NCBI RefSeq assembly: GCF_000717335.1
Contig: NZ_JNYZ01000020.1
Span: forward strand, 124,001 to 188,000
Length of the DNA: 64,000 nt
Reading direction: 5' to 3'
Origin: Amycolatopsis jejuensis
GTDB taxonomy: Bacteria; Actinomycetota; Actinomycetes; Mycobacteriales; Pseudonocardiaceae
In this document: positions 25,230 to 33,677 of the stretch, piece after piece
How the letters are laid out: the number at the start of each line of letters is the position of its first letter
Numbering within the stretch: the stretch's first letter is position 1
The notes under the pieces: generated by a model
What the model was told of the DNA's origin: nothing
The model's database searches: none
Seen by the model: only the letters and a program-made list of their open reading frames with translations
Translations under genes and position numbers: made by a program

Positions 25230-26288
25230 ATGTCCCTGATCAGAACGAATCTCGCCAAAGTGCCCGCCTACCGGCCGGGGCGCGCGGTTCCCGGCATGAT
25301 CAAGCTTTCCAGCAACGAGGTACCGGACGGCCCCGGGCCCGAGGTCCTCCGCGCCATCGCGGACGCCGTCCGATCCGCGAACCTCTACCCCGACCTTCAC
25401 GCCACCGAGCTCACCACGAAGCTCGCAACGGCGTGCCAGGTCGGCGCCGAACGGGTAGCAGTCGGCAGCGGTTCGGTTGCGCTGCTGCGAAGCCTGGTCA
25501 ACGTCGTGTGCGAGCCAGACGACGAAGTCCTGTTCTGCCTCCCCTCCTTCGAGGGCTACCCGCTCCTCGTGAGGATCGGCGGCGCGCAGGCCGTGCACGT
25601 ACCGGCCACCGCCGGCCATGAGCTCGACCTCGACGCCATGCGCACGGCAATCACCCCGCGGACCCGGCTGATCTTCCTGACCACACCCAACAATCCGACC
25701 GGCACGGCGATCCGGCGCGAAGACCTCGAGCACTTCCTCGCCCAGGTACCCGGGCACGTGGTGGTCGCGATAGACGAGGCGTACCGCGAATTCGTCACCG
25801 ACCCCGGCGTACCGGACGGCCTGGAATACGCCCGCAGCCACGACAATGTCGTGGTACTCAGGACTTTCTCCAAGGCTTACGGCCTGGCCGGGCTCCGAAT
25901 CGGCTACGCCGTCGCCGCGGAAGGCATTGCCGCTGCGTTGAACACGCTCCGGATCCCGTTCAGCCTCGGGGCCGTCGCACAGGCGGCCGCGATCGCCGCG
26001 CTCGACGGGCAGGAAATCCTGCAAGCCAGATGCCGGCGGATCACCGCGGAACGCGACCGCATCCGCCGGGAACTGCTGGAACACGGGTACGACGTACCAC
26101 CGAGCCAGGCGAACTTCGTCTGGCTCGCCCTCGGCGACGAGTCAACCGCTTTCGCGCAGCACACCGAGAAACACAAGGTGATCGTGCGGCCCTACCCCGG
26201 CACCGGAGTGCGCGTAACGATCGGCACCCCTGCCCAGAACGACACGTTCCTCGGCGCCGCACGCGACTACGCCCACCATCGACCGTGA
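25230..26288 (+). CDS. PLP-dependent aminotransferase, histidinol-phosphate aminotransferase-like
   Basis: The 352-residue fold-type I enzyme carries ISLSSNEVPDGP-like IKLSSNEVPDGPGPE at the N-terminus, TTPNNPTGTAI, IDEAYREFV and the PLP lysine in RTFSKAYGLAGLRIGY. The C-terminus RPYPGTGVRVTIGT is typical of HisC relatives. The ATG at 25230 follows ACAGGAGACGC. The gene is in a catabolic module and not near other histidine genes, so transamination of an amino acid released by ring opening is more likely than histidine synthesis. It overlaps the M20 peptidase gene. Confidence 0.85.
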   Translation: MSLIRTNLAKVPAYRPGRAVPGMIKLSSNEVPDGPGPEVLRAIADAVRSANLYPDLHATELTTKLATACQVGAERVAVGSGSVALLRSLVNVVCEPDDEVLFCLPSFEGYPLLVRIGGAQAVHVPATAGHELDLDAMRTAITPRTRLIFLTTPNNPTGTAIRREDLEHFLAQVPGHVVVAIDEAYREFVTDPGVPDGLEYARSHDNVVVLRTFSKAYGLAGLRIGYAVAAEGIAAALNTLRIPFSLGAVAQAAAIAALDGQEILQARCRRITAERDRIRRELLEHGYDVPPSQANFVWLALGDESTAFAQHTEKHKVIVRPYPGTGVRVTIGTPAQNDTFLGAARDYAHHRP

Positions 26289-27757
26289 AGATGGACATCC
26301 GAACCGTCCGCACCACCGTCGATCACCTATGGCGCAAAGAAATCCTGCCGAGCCTGTCCGGATTGGTGGCAATTCCGGCCCTGTCTCCGGCATTCGATCC
26401 GGACTGGACGCACAGCGGTCACCTCGACGCAGCCGTGCACCACCTGAAAGCCTGGATCGAGGAACGCGCCTTGACCGGGGTAACCACCGAGGTCGTACGG
26501 GTCGGCGAGGCCAGCCCGCTGCTGCTCGTCGACCTCCCCGCGACACCAGGCGCCGAGGATCAAGGCACCGTCCTGTGTTACGGCCACCTCGACAAACAGC
26601 CACCGCTGGAGGGTTGGTCGCCCGGCCTCGGTCCCTGGCTCCCGGTAATCCGAGACGGCCGCCTCTTCGGGCGAGGTTCGGCAGACGACGGGTACGCGGG
26701 ATATGCGGCCGTCACCGCGGTCCAGGCAGCGCGCGCGGCCGGTGGCCGGCACGCCAGGGTAGTCCTGCTCCTGGAAACCGGCGAGGAATCCGGAAGTCCT
26801 GACCTGGCCACGTATCTCGACCATCTCGAACGGCAACTCGGATCGGTCACGCTCGTGCTCTGTCTCGACTCCGGTGCTCGCGACCACGATTCCCTCTGGC
26901 TGACGACCAGCCTCCGCGGCCTCGCGAATCTGCGCGTCACGGTCCGGGTGCTGGATGGTCCGCTGCACTCCGGTGTAGCGGGCGGAGTCGTCCCCTGCTC
27001 GTTCCGGATCCTGCGCGAACTGCTCGGCCGGATCGAGAACGCCGCGACCGGCGAGATCCTGCTTCCCGAACTGGTCGCGACGATCCCACCGCACCGCCGC
27101 GCCGAAGCCCGAGCGGCCGTCGCAGCACTCGGTTCGCCACAACTCCCGCAGGTCGCCGGAATGCGGTTGATGGCCGAAGACCAGCTCGAGCTGGTGCTGA
27201 ACAACAGCTGGCGGCCTGCCCTGTCGGTGACCGGCGCAGCGGGCCTGCCCGACACCGCCAATGCCGGTAACGTCCATCGCCCCTCGACCACCCTTGCGCT
27301 GAGCCTGCGGCTGCCGCCGACGGTCGACTCCACTACCGCGGTCGCCGCGCTGACCCAAGCTTTGCGCACCGACGTGCCGTACGGCGCGACCGTGGAAATC
27401 GAACCGGGCGATCATGCCAGCGGATGGGCGGCGCCTCCGCACGCAGCCTGGCTCACCACCGCATTGGACAGCGTTGCCCGGGAAGTCTTTTCCGCGCCAT
27501 GTCAGGGAATCGGCGCCGGCGGGACCATCCCCTTCATGGCAATGCTGGCGCAGCGCTTTCCGGAGGCGGAGTTCGTCGTCACCGGAGCAATGGACCCGCA
27601 CTCGCGCGCGCACGCCCCCGACGAGTCGTTGCACCTCGGCCTGGCGCAACGGCTGACCGAGGCGATCGCCGTCCTGCTGAATGCCCATGCAGCACGCACA
27701 GGGCCGGGCGGCGGAGGGGGCACTGCGCCCGGTGACGTCCGATCCGGCCTGATCTAG
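26285..27757 (+). CDS. M20-family metallopeptidase/amidohydrolase
   Basis: The 490-residue protein carries the M20 zinc motifs YGHLDKQP, GRGSADDGYAGYAA and ETGEESGSPD, plus a dimerisation lid with GPLHSGVAGGVVP. The GTG at 26285 overlaps the aminotransferase stop (GTGA); the ATG at 26291 is an alternative. Family members hydrolyse dipeptides or N-carbamoyl and N-acyl amino acids. Between an aminotransferase and DUF917 genes, it could release an amino acid from a ring-opened hydantoin or lactam product. Confidence 0.88.
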   Translation: MKMDIRTVRTTVDHLWRKEILPSLSGLVAIPALSPAFDPDWTHSGHLDAAVHHLKAWIEERALTGVTTEVVRVGEASPLLLVDLPATPGAEDQGTVLCYGHLDKQPPLEGWSPGLGPWLPVIRDGRLFGRGSADDGYAGYAAVTAVQAARAAGGRHARVVLLLETGEESGSPDLATYLDHLERQLGSVTLVLCLDSGARDHDSLWLTTSLRGLANLRVTVRVLDGPLHSGVAGGVVPCSFRILRELLGRIENAATGEILLPELVATIPPHRRAEARAAVAALGSPQLPQVAGMRLMAEDQLELVLNNSWRPALSVTGAAGLPDTANAGNVHRPSTTLALSLRLPPTVDSTTAVAALTQALRTDVPYGATVEIEPGDHASGWAAPPHAAWLTTALDSVAREVFSAPCQGIGAGGTIPFMAMLAQRFPEAEFVVTGAMDPHSRAHAPDESLHLGLAQRLTEAIAVLLNAHAARTGPGGGGGTAPGDVRSGLI

Positions 27758-27807
27758 CGTCGGCTCTCGACATCCCCGAAAATCCCACCGCCCGACGGGA
27801 AGGCACC

Positions 27808-28872
27808 ATGCGTGAGATCCGTCCGGAAGACCTGGACAACATCAGCCGCGGCGCCGCGATCCTCGGCACCGGCGGTGGCGGCGATCCCTACATCGGACGG
27901 CTGACCGCCGAGGCCGCGTTGCGCCAATTCGGCCCGGTGCGGTTGATGGACCTCGACGAAATCGGCGACGACGCCCTTGCCGTGGCGGTCGCCATGGTCG
28001 GCTCGCCGACCGTCTTCCTCGAGAAACCGCCCACCCTCCAGCAGATCGCCAGCGCACCTCGCCTGCTGGCGAGCCATCTGGGGCGCGAGCTGACGCATCT
28101 GATCTGCGCGGAGGTCGGCGGCGTCAATTCGCTGATCCCCATGGCCGCCGCCGCGGTGCTCGGACTTCCCTTGGTGAACGCCGACGGAATGGGCCGGGCA
28201 TTTCCGAAGATCGGGATGAGCATTCCGGCGATGAACGGCATCCGCGCCAACCCGCTGGCGCTCGCCGACGAAAAGGGCAACCACAGCATCGTTCTTCCGA
28301 TCAGCAATGCGTGGGCCGAGCGAATCACCCGGAGCACCGCCGTCGACCTGGGTTGTGCCATCATCGTCAGCACTTCCGCCATGTCGGGACAGCAGGCGCG
28401 GGAATTCATGGTCCCGGCGACCTTGTCGCTGTGCAGCGAACTGGGCAGCGCCCTCGAACAGGCCCGCGCGGGCAAAAGCGATCCGGTTGCCGCGGTGGTC
28501 GAGAAGCTGGGCGGGACCCGGCTCTTCACCGGGAAGGTCATCGACGTCTCGCGGCGAACCGAGTCCGGTTTCACCCTCGGCGAAGTCCGGCTGGCGGCAC
28601 TGGATACCGGCCTCGGGTCCGAAATGGTCCTTCGCTTCCAAAACGAGTACCTGGTCGCCGAACTCGACGACGCGGTCGCGGCGACCACTCCGGACCTGAT
28701 CTGCACTCTCGACACCGCCACCGGCAATGCGATCACGGTCGAGCGGCTTCGCTTCGGGCAGCGACTCAGCGTCATCTCCGCCCCCGCCGACCCACGGTGG
28801 CACAGCGCCGACGCGATCAGCCTCGTCGGCCCCCGCAGCTTCGGCTACGACATCGATCCGGTACGCGCCTGA
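27808..28872 (+). CDS. DUF917 (S-methyl-thiohydantoin desulfurase-like) protein A1
   Basis: The 354-residue protein starts with the family glycine-rich motif AAILGTGGGGDPYIGRL and carries EVGGVNSLIPMAAAAVLGLPLVNADGMGRAFP. It ends with VGPRSFGYDID. The family pairs with HyuA-type genes, and one member has been linked to S-methyl thiohydantoin. It has a GGAAGG ribosome site. It is closer in motif content to the protein at 40313-41386 than to its direct neighbour. A role in hydantoin or related ring opening together with short HyuA is inferred. Confidence 0.85.
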   Translation: MREIRPEDLDNISRGAAILGTGGGGDPYIGRLTAEAALRQFGPVRLMDLDEIGDDALAVAVAMVGSPTVFLEKPPTLQQIASAPRLLASHLGRELTHLICAEVGGVNSLIPMAAAAVLGLPLVNADGMGRAFPKIGMSIPAMNGIRANPLALADEKGNHSIVLPISNAWAERITRSTAVDLGCAIIVSTSAMSGQQAREFMVPATLSLCSELGSALEQARAGKSDPVAAVVEKLGGTRLFTGKVIDVSRRTESGFTLGEVRLAALDTGLGSEMVLRFQNEYLVAELDDAVAATTPDLICTLDTATGNAITVERLRFGQRLSVISAPADPRWHSADAISLVGPRSFGYDIDPVRA

Positions 28873-28922
28873 TCGGGTACCGAGCGTAGCTCGCGTGGCC
28901 CGGAAAACAACAGGAATGGTGG

Positions 28923-28934
28923 CATACTGCTCGG
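28923..28934 (+). promoter_or_regulatory. Leaderless-type -10 box before the second DUF917 gene
   Basis: CATACT (28923-28928) ends 6 bases before the ATG at 28935, the spacing expected when transcription starts at the A of ATG. No ribosome site lies before the gene. The same geometry occurs at 43506. No clear -35 box is visible. Confidence 0.5.
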
Positions 28935-29996
28935 ATGCTGATCACCAGCGCGGACGTGGCCGCCCTCGAACGGGGCGTCTCGCTGCTCGCTTCCGGCGGA
29001 AGCGGCGGCACCGCGTGGGCGGCGGCATTGCTTCGGGCTCAGCTCGCCGCGGACCGGACAGTGTCGTTGCGGTCCGTCACCGATCTGCCCGAAGACGCCA
29101 CCGTCATCCCCATCGGCGGACTCGGTGCGGAGGCCATGCTGCGCGAACGGCTCCCGGCAGGCGGCGAGGCGGCGGCCGTGGTCGAGGCGATCAGCCGATG
29201 GTGTGGCTGCCGGGTGGACGCGCTCATGTCGTACCAAGTCGGCGGCCTGAACGGAATCATGCCGTTCATCCACGGTCTCGAGCTGGATCTCCCCTGGGTG
29301 GACGCAGATCTCGCCGGCCGCGGCCTCGCCCGGCTCGACCGGCTGACCGTGGTGGCCGCAGGACGGAAGATCGCGCCGCTGGCGATCGCCACGTCGAACG
29401 GACAGCTGCTCGTGCTGGCCGAGGGAGGCGTCGACGACGTCGAACGCTCGGCACGCGCGGTCGTGGCGGGCGGGGGCGGCTGGGCGGTCGTCGCGCTGCC
29501 GCCGATCCGGGTGCGGGAACTGGCGGACTGCGCCGTCGTCGGAAGTGTCACCCAGGCCATCCGGCTGGGACGGGAAGCACTGGCGGCCGGGATGCCGCTG
29601 GACGCCGCCCGGCTCGCCTCGGCCGCGTCCGGTCGCGTCCTCGGGACGGGGCACGTGGTGGAGGTGCTCCGCGGACGGGAGCGCCCGGCAGCCGGGTTTG
29701 CGCGCGGCAGCGTGATCATCGAAACGCACTGCGCGGAGGGGCTCATCCGGCTCGAAATGGAGAACGAGTACCTCCTTGCGCTCGTCGACGGCGTCGTCAC
29801 GGCGTCCACTCCGGACGTCATCTGTGTCCTGGACCGGCGTACCGGCGAGGCAATCTCGTCGGAGTCGGTGCGGCTCGGGATCGAGGTGGCCGTCCTTCAG
29901 TTGCCCGCGCCCGGGTTCTGGACCGACCGTGCGCGCTCGTGGGCGATCGAACCGGCGTCCTACGGGCTCCCCGCCGATCCCGCCGTGCTGCCGTGA
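28935..29996 (+). CDS. DUF917-family protein A2, divergent glycine motif
   Basis: The 353-residue protein is a diverged paralogue of the preceding gene. It keeps QVGGLNGIMPFIHGLELDLPWVDADLAGRGL, FARGSVIIETH and LDRRTGEAIS. The N-terminal loop reads LLASGGSGGTAWA where its relatives have the GTGGGGDP motif. Loss of that motif suggests changed ligand binding, perhaps as the second subunit of a pair with the upstream protein. It has its own leaderless-type promoter, and its stop overlaps the GTG start of pucR2. Confidence 0.8.
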   Translation: MLITSADVAALERGVSLLASGGSGGTAWAAALLRAQLAADRTVSLRSVTDLPEDATVIPIGGLGAEAMLRERLPAGGEAAAVVEAISRWCGCRVDALMSYQVGGLNGIMPFIHGLELDLPWVDADLAGRGLARLDRLTVVAAGRKIAPLAIATSNGQLLVLAEGGVDDVERSARAVVAGGGGWAVVALPPIRVRELADCAVVGSVTQAIRLGREALAAGMPLDAARLASAASGRVLGTGHVVEVLRGRERPAAGFARGSVIIETHCAEGLIRLEMENEYLLALVDGVVTASTPDVICVLDRRTGEAISSESVRLGIEVAVLQLPAPGFWTDRARSWAIEPASYGLPADPAVLP

Positions 29997-31507
29997 GCCC
30001 CACCTTGCGCGAGATCGTCACCCTTCCCGACTGGCAGCGGTGGGTCCGGGTGGTCGCCGGAGCATCGGGTACGGACCGGCAAGTGCTTGCGGTGCGCGAG
30101 GTTACGCCCGCGAGCGCGGACATCCACGCTGGTGACCTCCTGGTCCGGACTGATCCGGTCGTATCCCACGATTGGCGCATCGATGTGCTGCTGCGGCATG
30201 CCCATGACGCCGGTGCCGCCGGCCTGCTGGTTTCCGCCGGTGCCGATCTGACCGGGAGCATCCGCCTGGCGGACCGGCTGGGGATCCCGCTCCTGCGTAC
30301 CGGCGGCCGCCCTCTCGATCTGCTGGTTTCCGCGCGGCTCCTCGTGGCGCGACCCGACATCGAACAGGCAACGCTGGTGCTGGCGGCGCACGACCGTTTC
30401 CTCGGGGAGCCCGGCGCACCGCACGAGGTGGCCGAGCAGCTGAGGTCGTTGCTCGGCGCGAATGTCCTCCTGGTCGACGACAGCGGGGAACGGCTGGCCG
30501 GCGAGACGAGGTACCCCGGGCACATCAAGCTGACCCGCCCGGTGCCCCAGCAGATCCCGGCCGGGGACGGCAGTATTCTCCTCGCCCACCCGGCCTGTCT
30601 GCCGCCCTCGGCCCGGCCGAGCCAATGGCTGGTGGTCGAGCTGGACGAGATGGCGGCCCCGCGCGCGGCCGCCGTCACCCCGGTCATCGCGGCCGCGGCG
30701 CGCATGATCGAACGGTGGTTGCTCGCCCACCGCCTGGACCTCGAGCGCGACGCACGGTCCCGCGCGGCGCTCCTCGACGACCTTCTCCAGCACCGAGCAG
30801 AACCGACCGCCGATCTGCGCCGCCGCGCGGCCGATGCCGGGTTCCAGCTGGGTGGCTGGCACGTCGGCATCCGGATCGAAACGTCGGCGGACGTCGACCA
30901 CGTCGCGCGCCGTCCCGAGGTGACGCACGCGCTGCTCAATGAGGGGATCTCGGCCGTGGTGGTCGAACACGGGCAGGGATGGACGTCCTGGATGACCTTT
31001 CCCCACGAACCCACCGCCGCCCGGGTCGCCGCGACGTCGGCTTCCCTGCGCGCCGCCCATCGGCGCCTGCAGCGAACCATCACCGCGCACGCGGGCGTGG
31101 GGCGCCCGCACCCGAACCTCGACGGCGTCGCCGAGACGATCATCGAGGCCGGGGCGGCCGCCCGGCTCGCCGCCTCCCGGCCGGAAACCGGGCATTTCCT
31201 TCATGTGGACAAACTCGGCGTGGCTCAGCTGCTTCTCGAATGGACCCGGACCGACACCTTCGAACCGGCCGCCCGCGCCCTGCTCGCGCCGCTGACAGGC
31301 GCTCACGGGGACCTGGTCCGCACGCTCACGACGTACCTCGACAGCGGGTCGTCGATTCTCGAAACCGCCGGTATTCTCGGCGTGCATCGCAACACGGTCG
31401 CGGGCCGCATCGCCCGGATCGAATCCTTGCTGGGATTGGATCTCCACGATCCCGACGAGCGCCTGGCCCTGCAGCTGGCCTGCCGGACGGTTTCCCCCCG
31501 CGCCTGA
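29993..31507 (+). CDS. PucR-family transcriptional regulator 2
   Basis: The 504-residue protein is a full-length paralogue of the regulator at 23634. Both share TLPxW-V-VVAGA at the N-terminus, a middle with RPSQWLVVELDE, and the C-terminal helix-turn-helix with LGVHRNTVAGRIARIESLLGLDL. It begins with a GTG that overlaps the DUF917 stop. Two PucR proteins around one gene set may form heterodimers or sense different intermediates. Confidence 0.88.
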   Translation: MSPTLREIVTLPDWQRWVRVVAGASGTDRQVLAVREVTPASADIHAGDLLVRTDPVVSHDWRIDVLLRHAHDAGAAGLLVSAGADLTGSIRLADRLGIPLLRTGGRPLDLLVSARLLVARPDIEQATLVLAAHDRFLGEPGAPHEVAEQLRSLLGANVLLVDDSGERLAGETRYPGHIKLTRPVPQQIPAGDGSILLAHPACLPPSARPSQWLVVELDEMAAPRAAAVTPVIAAAARMIERWLLAHRLDLERDARSRAALLDDLLQHRAEPTADLRRRAADAGFQLGGWHVGIRIETSADVDHVARRPEVTHALLNEGISAVVVEHGQGWTSWMTFPHEPTAARVAATSASLRAAHRRLQRTITAHAGVGRPHPNLDGVAETIIEAGAAARLAASRPETGHFLHVDKLGVAQLLLEWTRTDTFEPAARALLAPLTGAHGDLVRTLTTYLDSGSSILETAGILGVHRNTVAGRIARIESLLGLDLHDPDERLALQLACRTVSPRA

Positions 31508-31518
31508 TTTCCGGTGGA

Positions 31519-31562
31519 ATGCACAACGCGTCCCCGGGGAATGTGCATCGGGCACGTTGCCG
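31519..31562. promoter_or_regulatory. Nested palindromes and candidate PucR-site motif, copy 2
   Basis: After pucR2, arms ATGCACA (31519-31525) and TGTGCAT (31542-31548) enclose the 10-base palindrome TCCCCGGGGA (31531-31540). They are followed by GGGCACGTTGCCG (31550-31562), which matches the motif at 25151. The element lies 55-100 bases before the HD-domain gene. It may be an operator or a terminator for pucR2. Confidence 0.4.
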
Positions 31563-31616
31563 AATACTCCCTGGTCGATGATAGTGGCCGCAGGGAAACG
31601 CGGCGGGAGGAAATTG

Positions 31617-32420
31617 ATGTCCGACAGTCAGGCCAGGATCGAGGCAGCGGCCGAGCGCGCCCTCGCGACGACTGCCCATCTGGACATCAACGACCAAGCC
31701 GACGCGGCCGAGGACGCAATGGCCGAAGAGCTGGGCAAACTCGCGTCGAAGTCGGTGATCTACACCTCCGGCGAGGAGGATCCGACCACCGCGAAGCCCT
31801 TCGTGCAGCCGCCGGACCGGGTAATGCTGATGGACGAGGATCCACGGCTGCGGAAAATGCCCGCCAACCCCACCTTGCTGGATTTCTTCAAGTACCGGTT
31901 CCGGCCGAGTCAGCAGCACCTGCTGCAAAGTGCCGCGCTGGCGCAGGAAAACGGCTGCAGTGAGAAGGTCGTGCTGGCCTGCCTGCTGCACGACATTTCG
32001 GTGGTCGGATTCATCAGGGCGGACCACGGATATTGGGGCGCCCAGCTGATCGAGCCGTACGTCGACGAGGAAGTGAGCTGGGCCGTCCGGTATCACCAGG
32101 CATTGCGCTTCTTCCCGGACGACTCGGTCGGATACGAGTACCCCGAGGCGTACGTCCGCTTCTTCGGGTCCGATTTCACGCCTTCCCGGGAAATGCAGGA
32201 AGCACACGACTACGCGCGGGCCCATAAATGGTATATGTCGTCGCGCTTGGTCACGATGAACGATCTCTACGCATTCGACCCGGACAAGAAAATCGACGTG
32301 GAACGGTTCGCCGACGTGATCGGGCGGAACTTCCGTCAACCTCCGCAGGGGCTGGGAATGGACAACTCCCCGTCGGCGCACATGTGGCGGACGATCATCG
32401 CCCCCACGAGATTCCTTTAG
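31617..32420 (+). CDS. HD-domain protein, possibly a diiron oxygenase or phosphohydrolase
   Basis: The 267-residue protein has ordered metal-ligand motifs: QQHLLQSAALA, ACLLHDISVVGF, ADHGYWGAQLIEPY and VRYHQALRFF. This His...HisAsp...His...His order is that of HD hydrolases and also of the mixed-valence diiron oxygenases (PhnZ, MIOX type). An acidic N-terminal region of about 80 residues precedes it. The ATG at 31617 follows GGGAGG. Its stop overlaps the stop of the convergent flavin monooxygenase gene. Function is unassigned. Confidence 0.75.
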   Translation: MSDSQARIEAAAERALATTAHLDINDQADAAEDAMAEELGKLASKSVIYTSGEEDPTTAKPFVQPPDRVMLMDEDPRLRKMPANPTLLDFFKYRFRPSQQHLLQSAALAQENGCSEKVVLACLLHDISVVGFIRADHGYWGAQLIEPYVDEEVSWAVRYHQALRFFPDDSVGYEYPEAYVRFFGSDFTPSREMQEAHDYARAHKWYMSSRLVTMNDLYAFDPDKKIDVERFADVIGRNFRQPPQGLGMDNSPSAHMWRTIIAPTRFL

Positions 32421-33571
32421 CTCGTACCGGATTCTCCGCGCAGGAGGGTTTCGAGGTTGGCGCGGGCGACCTGCTTGAGGAATTCGCCGCGGTAGCTGGA
32501 ATCGCCGGAATCGTGCATGGTGTCGGTCATCTGGATCGCGGCGGCCTGCCTTTCCCAGGTGTGGGTCAGGCAGGTGTCCGAATAGCTTTCCAGCAGCCCC
32601 GGATCGTCCTTCTCGACCTGCTGGACGACGGCCCGGGCCAGCACCTCGGCGTCGTGCAGCGCCAGGCTCATCCCTTCGGCGCTCATCGGGGAAATCAGGT
32701 GTGCCGCGTCCCCGAGAAGGTACAACCTGCCGTACCTCATCGGGCTGAACACCACCCCCCGTAACGGCACGACCTGCTTGCTCACAATCGGTCCCGGCTG
32801 GACGGGCGCACCGAACCGCGTACCCAGCTCGGTCCAGATGCGCTCGTCCGGCCAGTCGCCGACCGTGTCGGTGACCGGGCACTGCAGATAAGCCCGGCTG
32901 GCGTTCGGCCCGCGGGTGATCTGAGCGGCAAAACCCCGCGCATGCACCGCCATCACGGCCAGCGGATCGGCCGGTACCTCGGTCATCACGGTCAGCCACG
33001 CATACCCGAACTCGTGGGTGTGGCAGCGCAAAACGCCCTCGGGGATCGCCGTCCGGCTGACCCCGTGGTACCCGTCGCTGCCGGCCACGATCTCGCAGCC
33101 GATCGTTGTGGACGCGCCCGCGGCGGCACGGTAACGCACCACAGGACGCTCGGAGTCGAGCCCGTCCAGCGCGATGTCACCGGCTTCGAAACGGAGGTCG
33201 CCGCCGTCACGGAGGAAGATCCTGATCAGGTTGCGGACGAGCACCTGCTGCGGGACGAACGCACCCTCGGCATCCTCGTAGTCCTCCATGTTCCAGGCCC
33301 GCTTCTCCCCATCGACGATCAGCGGCATCGGTGCGTCGTCATCAGCGTGGCTCGGCCCTTCGACGGCCTCGCCGACTCCCCAATCGTTGAGCATCAGCAC
33401 GCCACGCGCGTCGAGAGCACCGGCCCGCTGGCGGTTCTCGACGTACTCCCGGCTGTGCTTTTCCAAGATGACACAAGGGATTCCGCTGCGCAGGAGGAAG
33501 GTGCCGAGCGCAAGCCCGGCAACCCCGCCACCCACGATCACGACGGTGGTGTTCTCGTCTGTCTGAGTCAT
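32417..33571 (-). CDS. FAD-dependent aromatic monooxygenase (4-hydroxybenzoate 3-hydroxylase-like)
   Basis: The 384-residue protein has the FAD loop VVIVGGGVAGLALG near residue 12, the EKHSREYVENRQRAGALD segment and the GD motif LYLLGDAAHLISPMSAEGMSLALHDAEVLA. Length and layout match PobA-type group A flavin hydroxylases, which add an ortho hydroxyl to a phenolic acid using NAD(P)H and oxygen. The ATG at 33571 follows GAGGGAA. An AraC regulator gene lies immediately upstream, as in pobA-pobR pairs. The substrate may differ from 4-hydroxybenzoate. Confidence 0.85.
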   Translation of the reverse strand: MTQTDENTTVVIVGGGVAGLALGTFLLRSGIPCVILEKHSREYVENRQRAGALDARGVLMLNDWGVGEAVEGPSHADDDAPMPLIVDGEKRAWNMEDYEDAEGAFVPQQVLVRNLIRIFLRDGGDLRFEAGDIALDGLDSERPVVRYRAAAGASTTIGCEIVAGSDGYHGVSRTAIPEGVLRCHTHEFGYAWLTVMTEVPADPLAVMAVHARGFAAQITRGPNASRAYLQCPVTDTVGDWPDERIWTELGTRFGAPVQPGPIVSKQVVPLRGVVFSPMRYGRLYLLGDAAHLISPMSAEGMSLALHDAEVLARAVVQQVEKDDPGLLESYSDTCLTHTWERQAAAIQMTDTMHDSGDSSYRGEFLKQVARANLETLLRGESGTS

Positions 33572-33634
33572 GTGTTCCCTCGAGAAGAGATGATGAACTG
33601 TCGAGCACCACTCTGTGGGTACCGCGGGATTGCC

Positions 33635-33652
33635 GTCCACCGATATCTGGAC
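33635..33652. promoter_or_regulatory. Inverted repeat in the promoter of the flavin monooxygenase gene
   Basis: GTCCA (33635-33639) and TGGAC (33648-33652) are complementary around an 8-base core containing GATATC. The element is 64 bases before the monooxygenase start and just beyond the AraC gene stop. It is a candidate site for the AraC protein. Confidence 0.4.
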
Positions 33653-33677
33653 GTTGGATAACGAAAACCCGCCAACC

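Noticed and set aside
25230..26288. hisC of histidine biosynthesis
   Set aside because: No other his genes are present, and it is coupled to an M20 peptidase in a catabolic module, so the symbol was not assigned.
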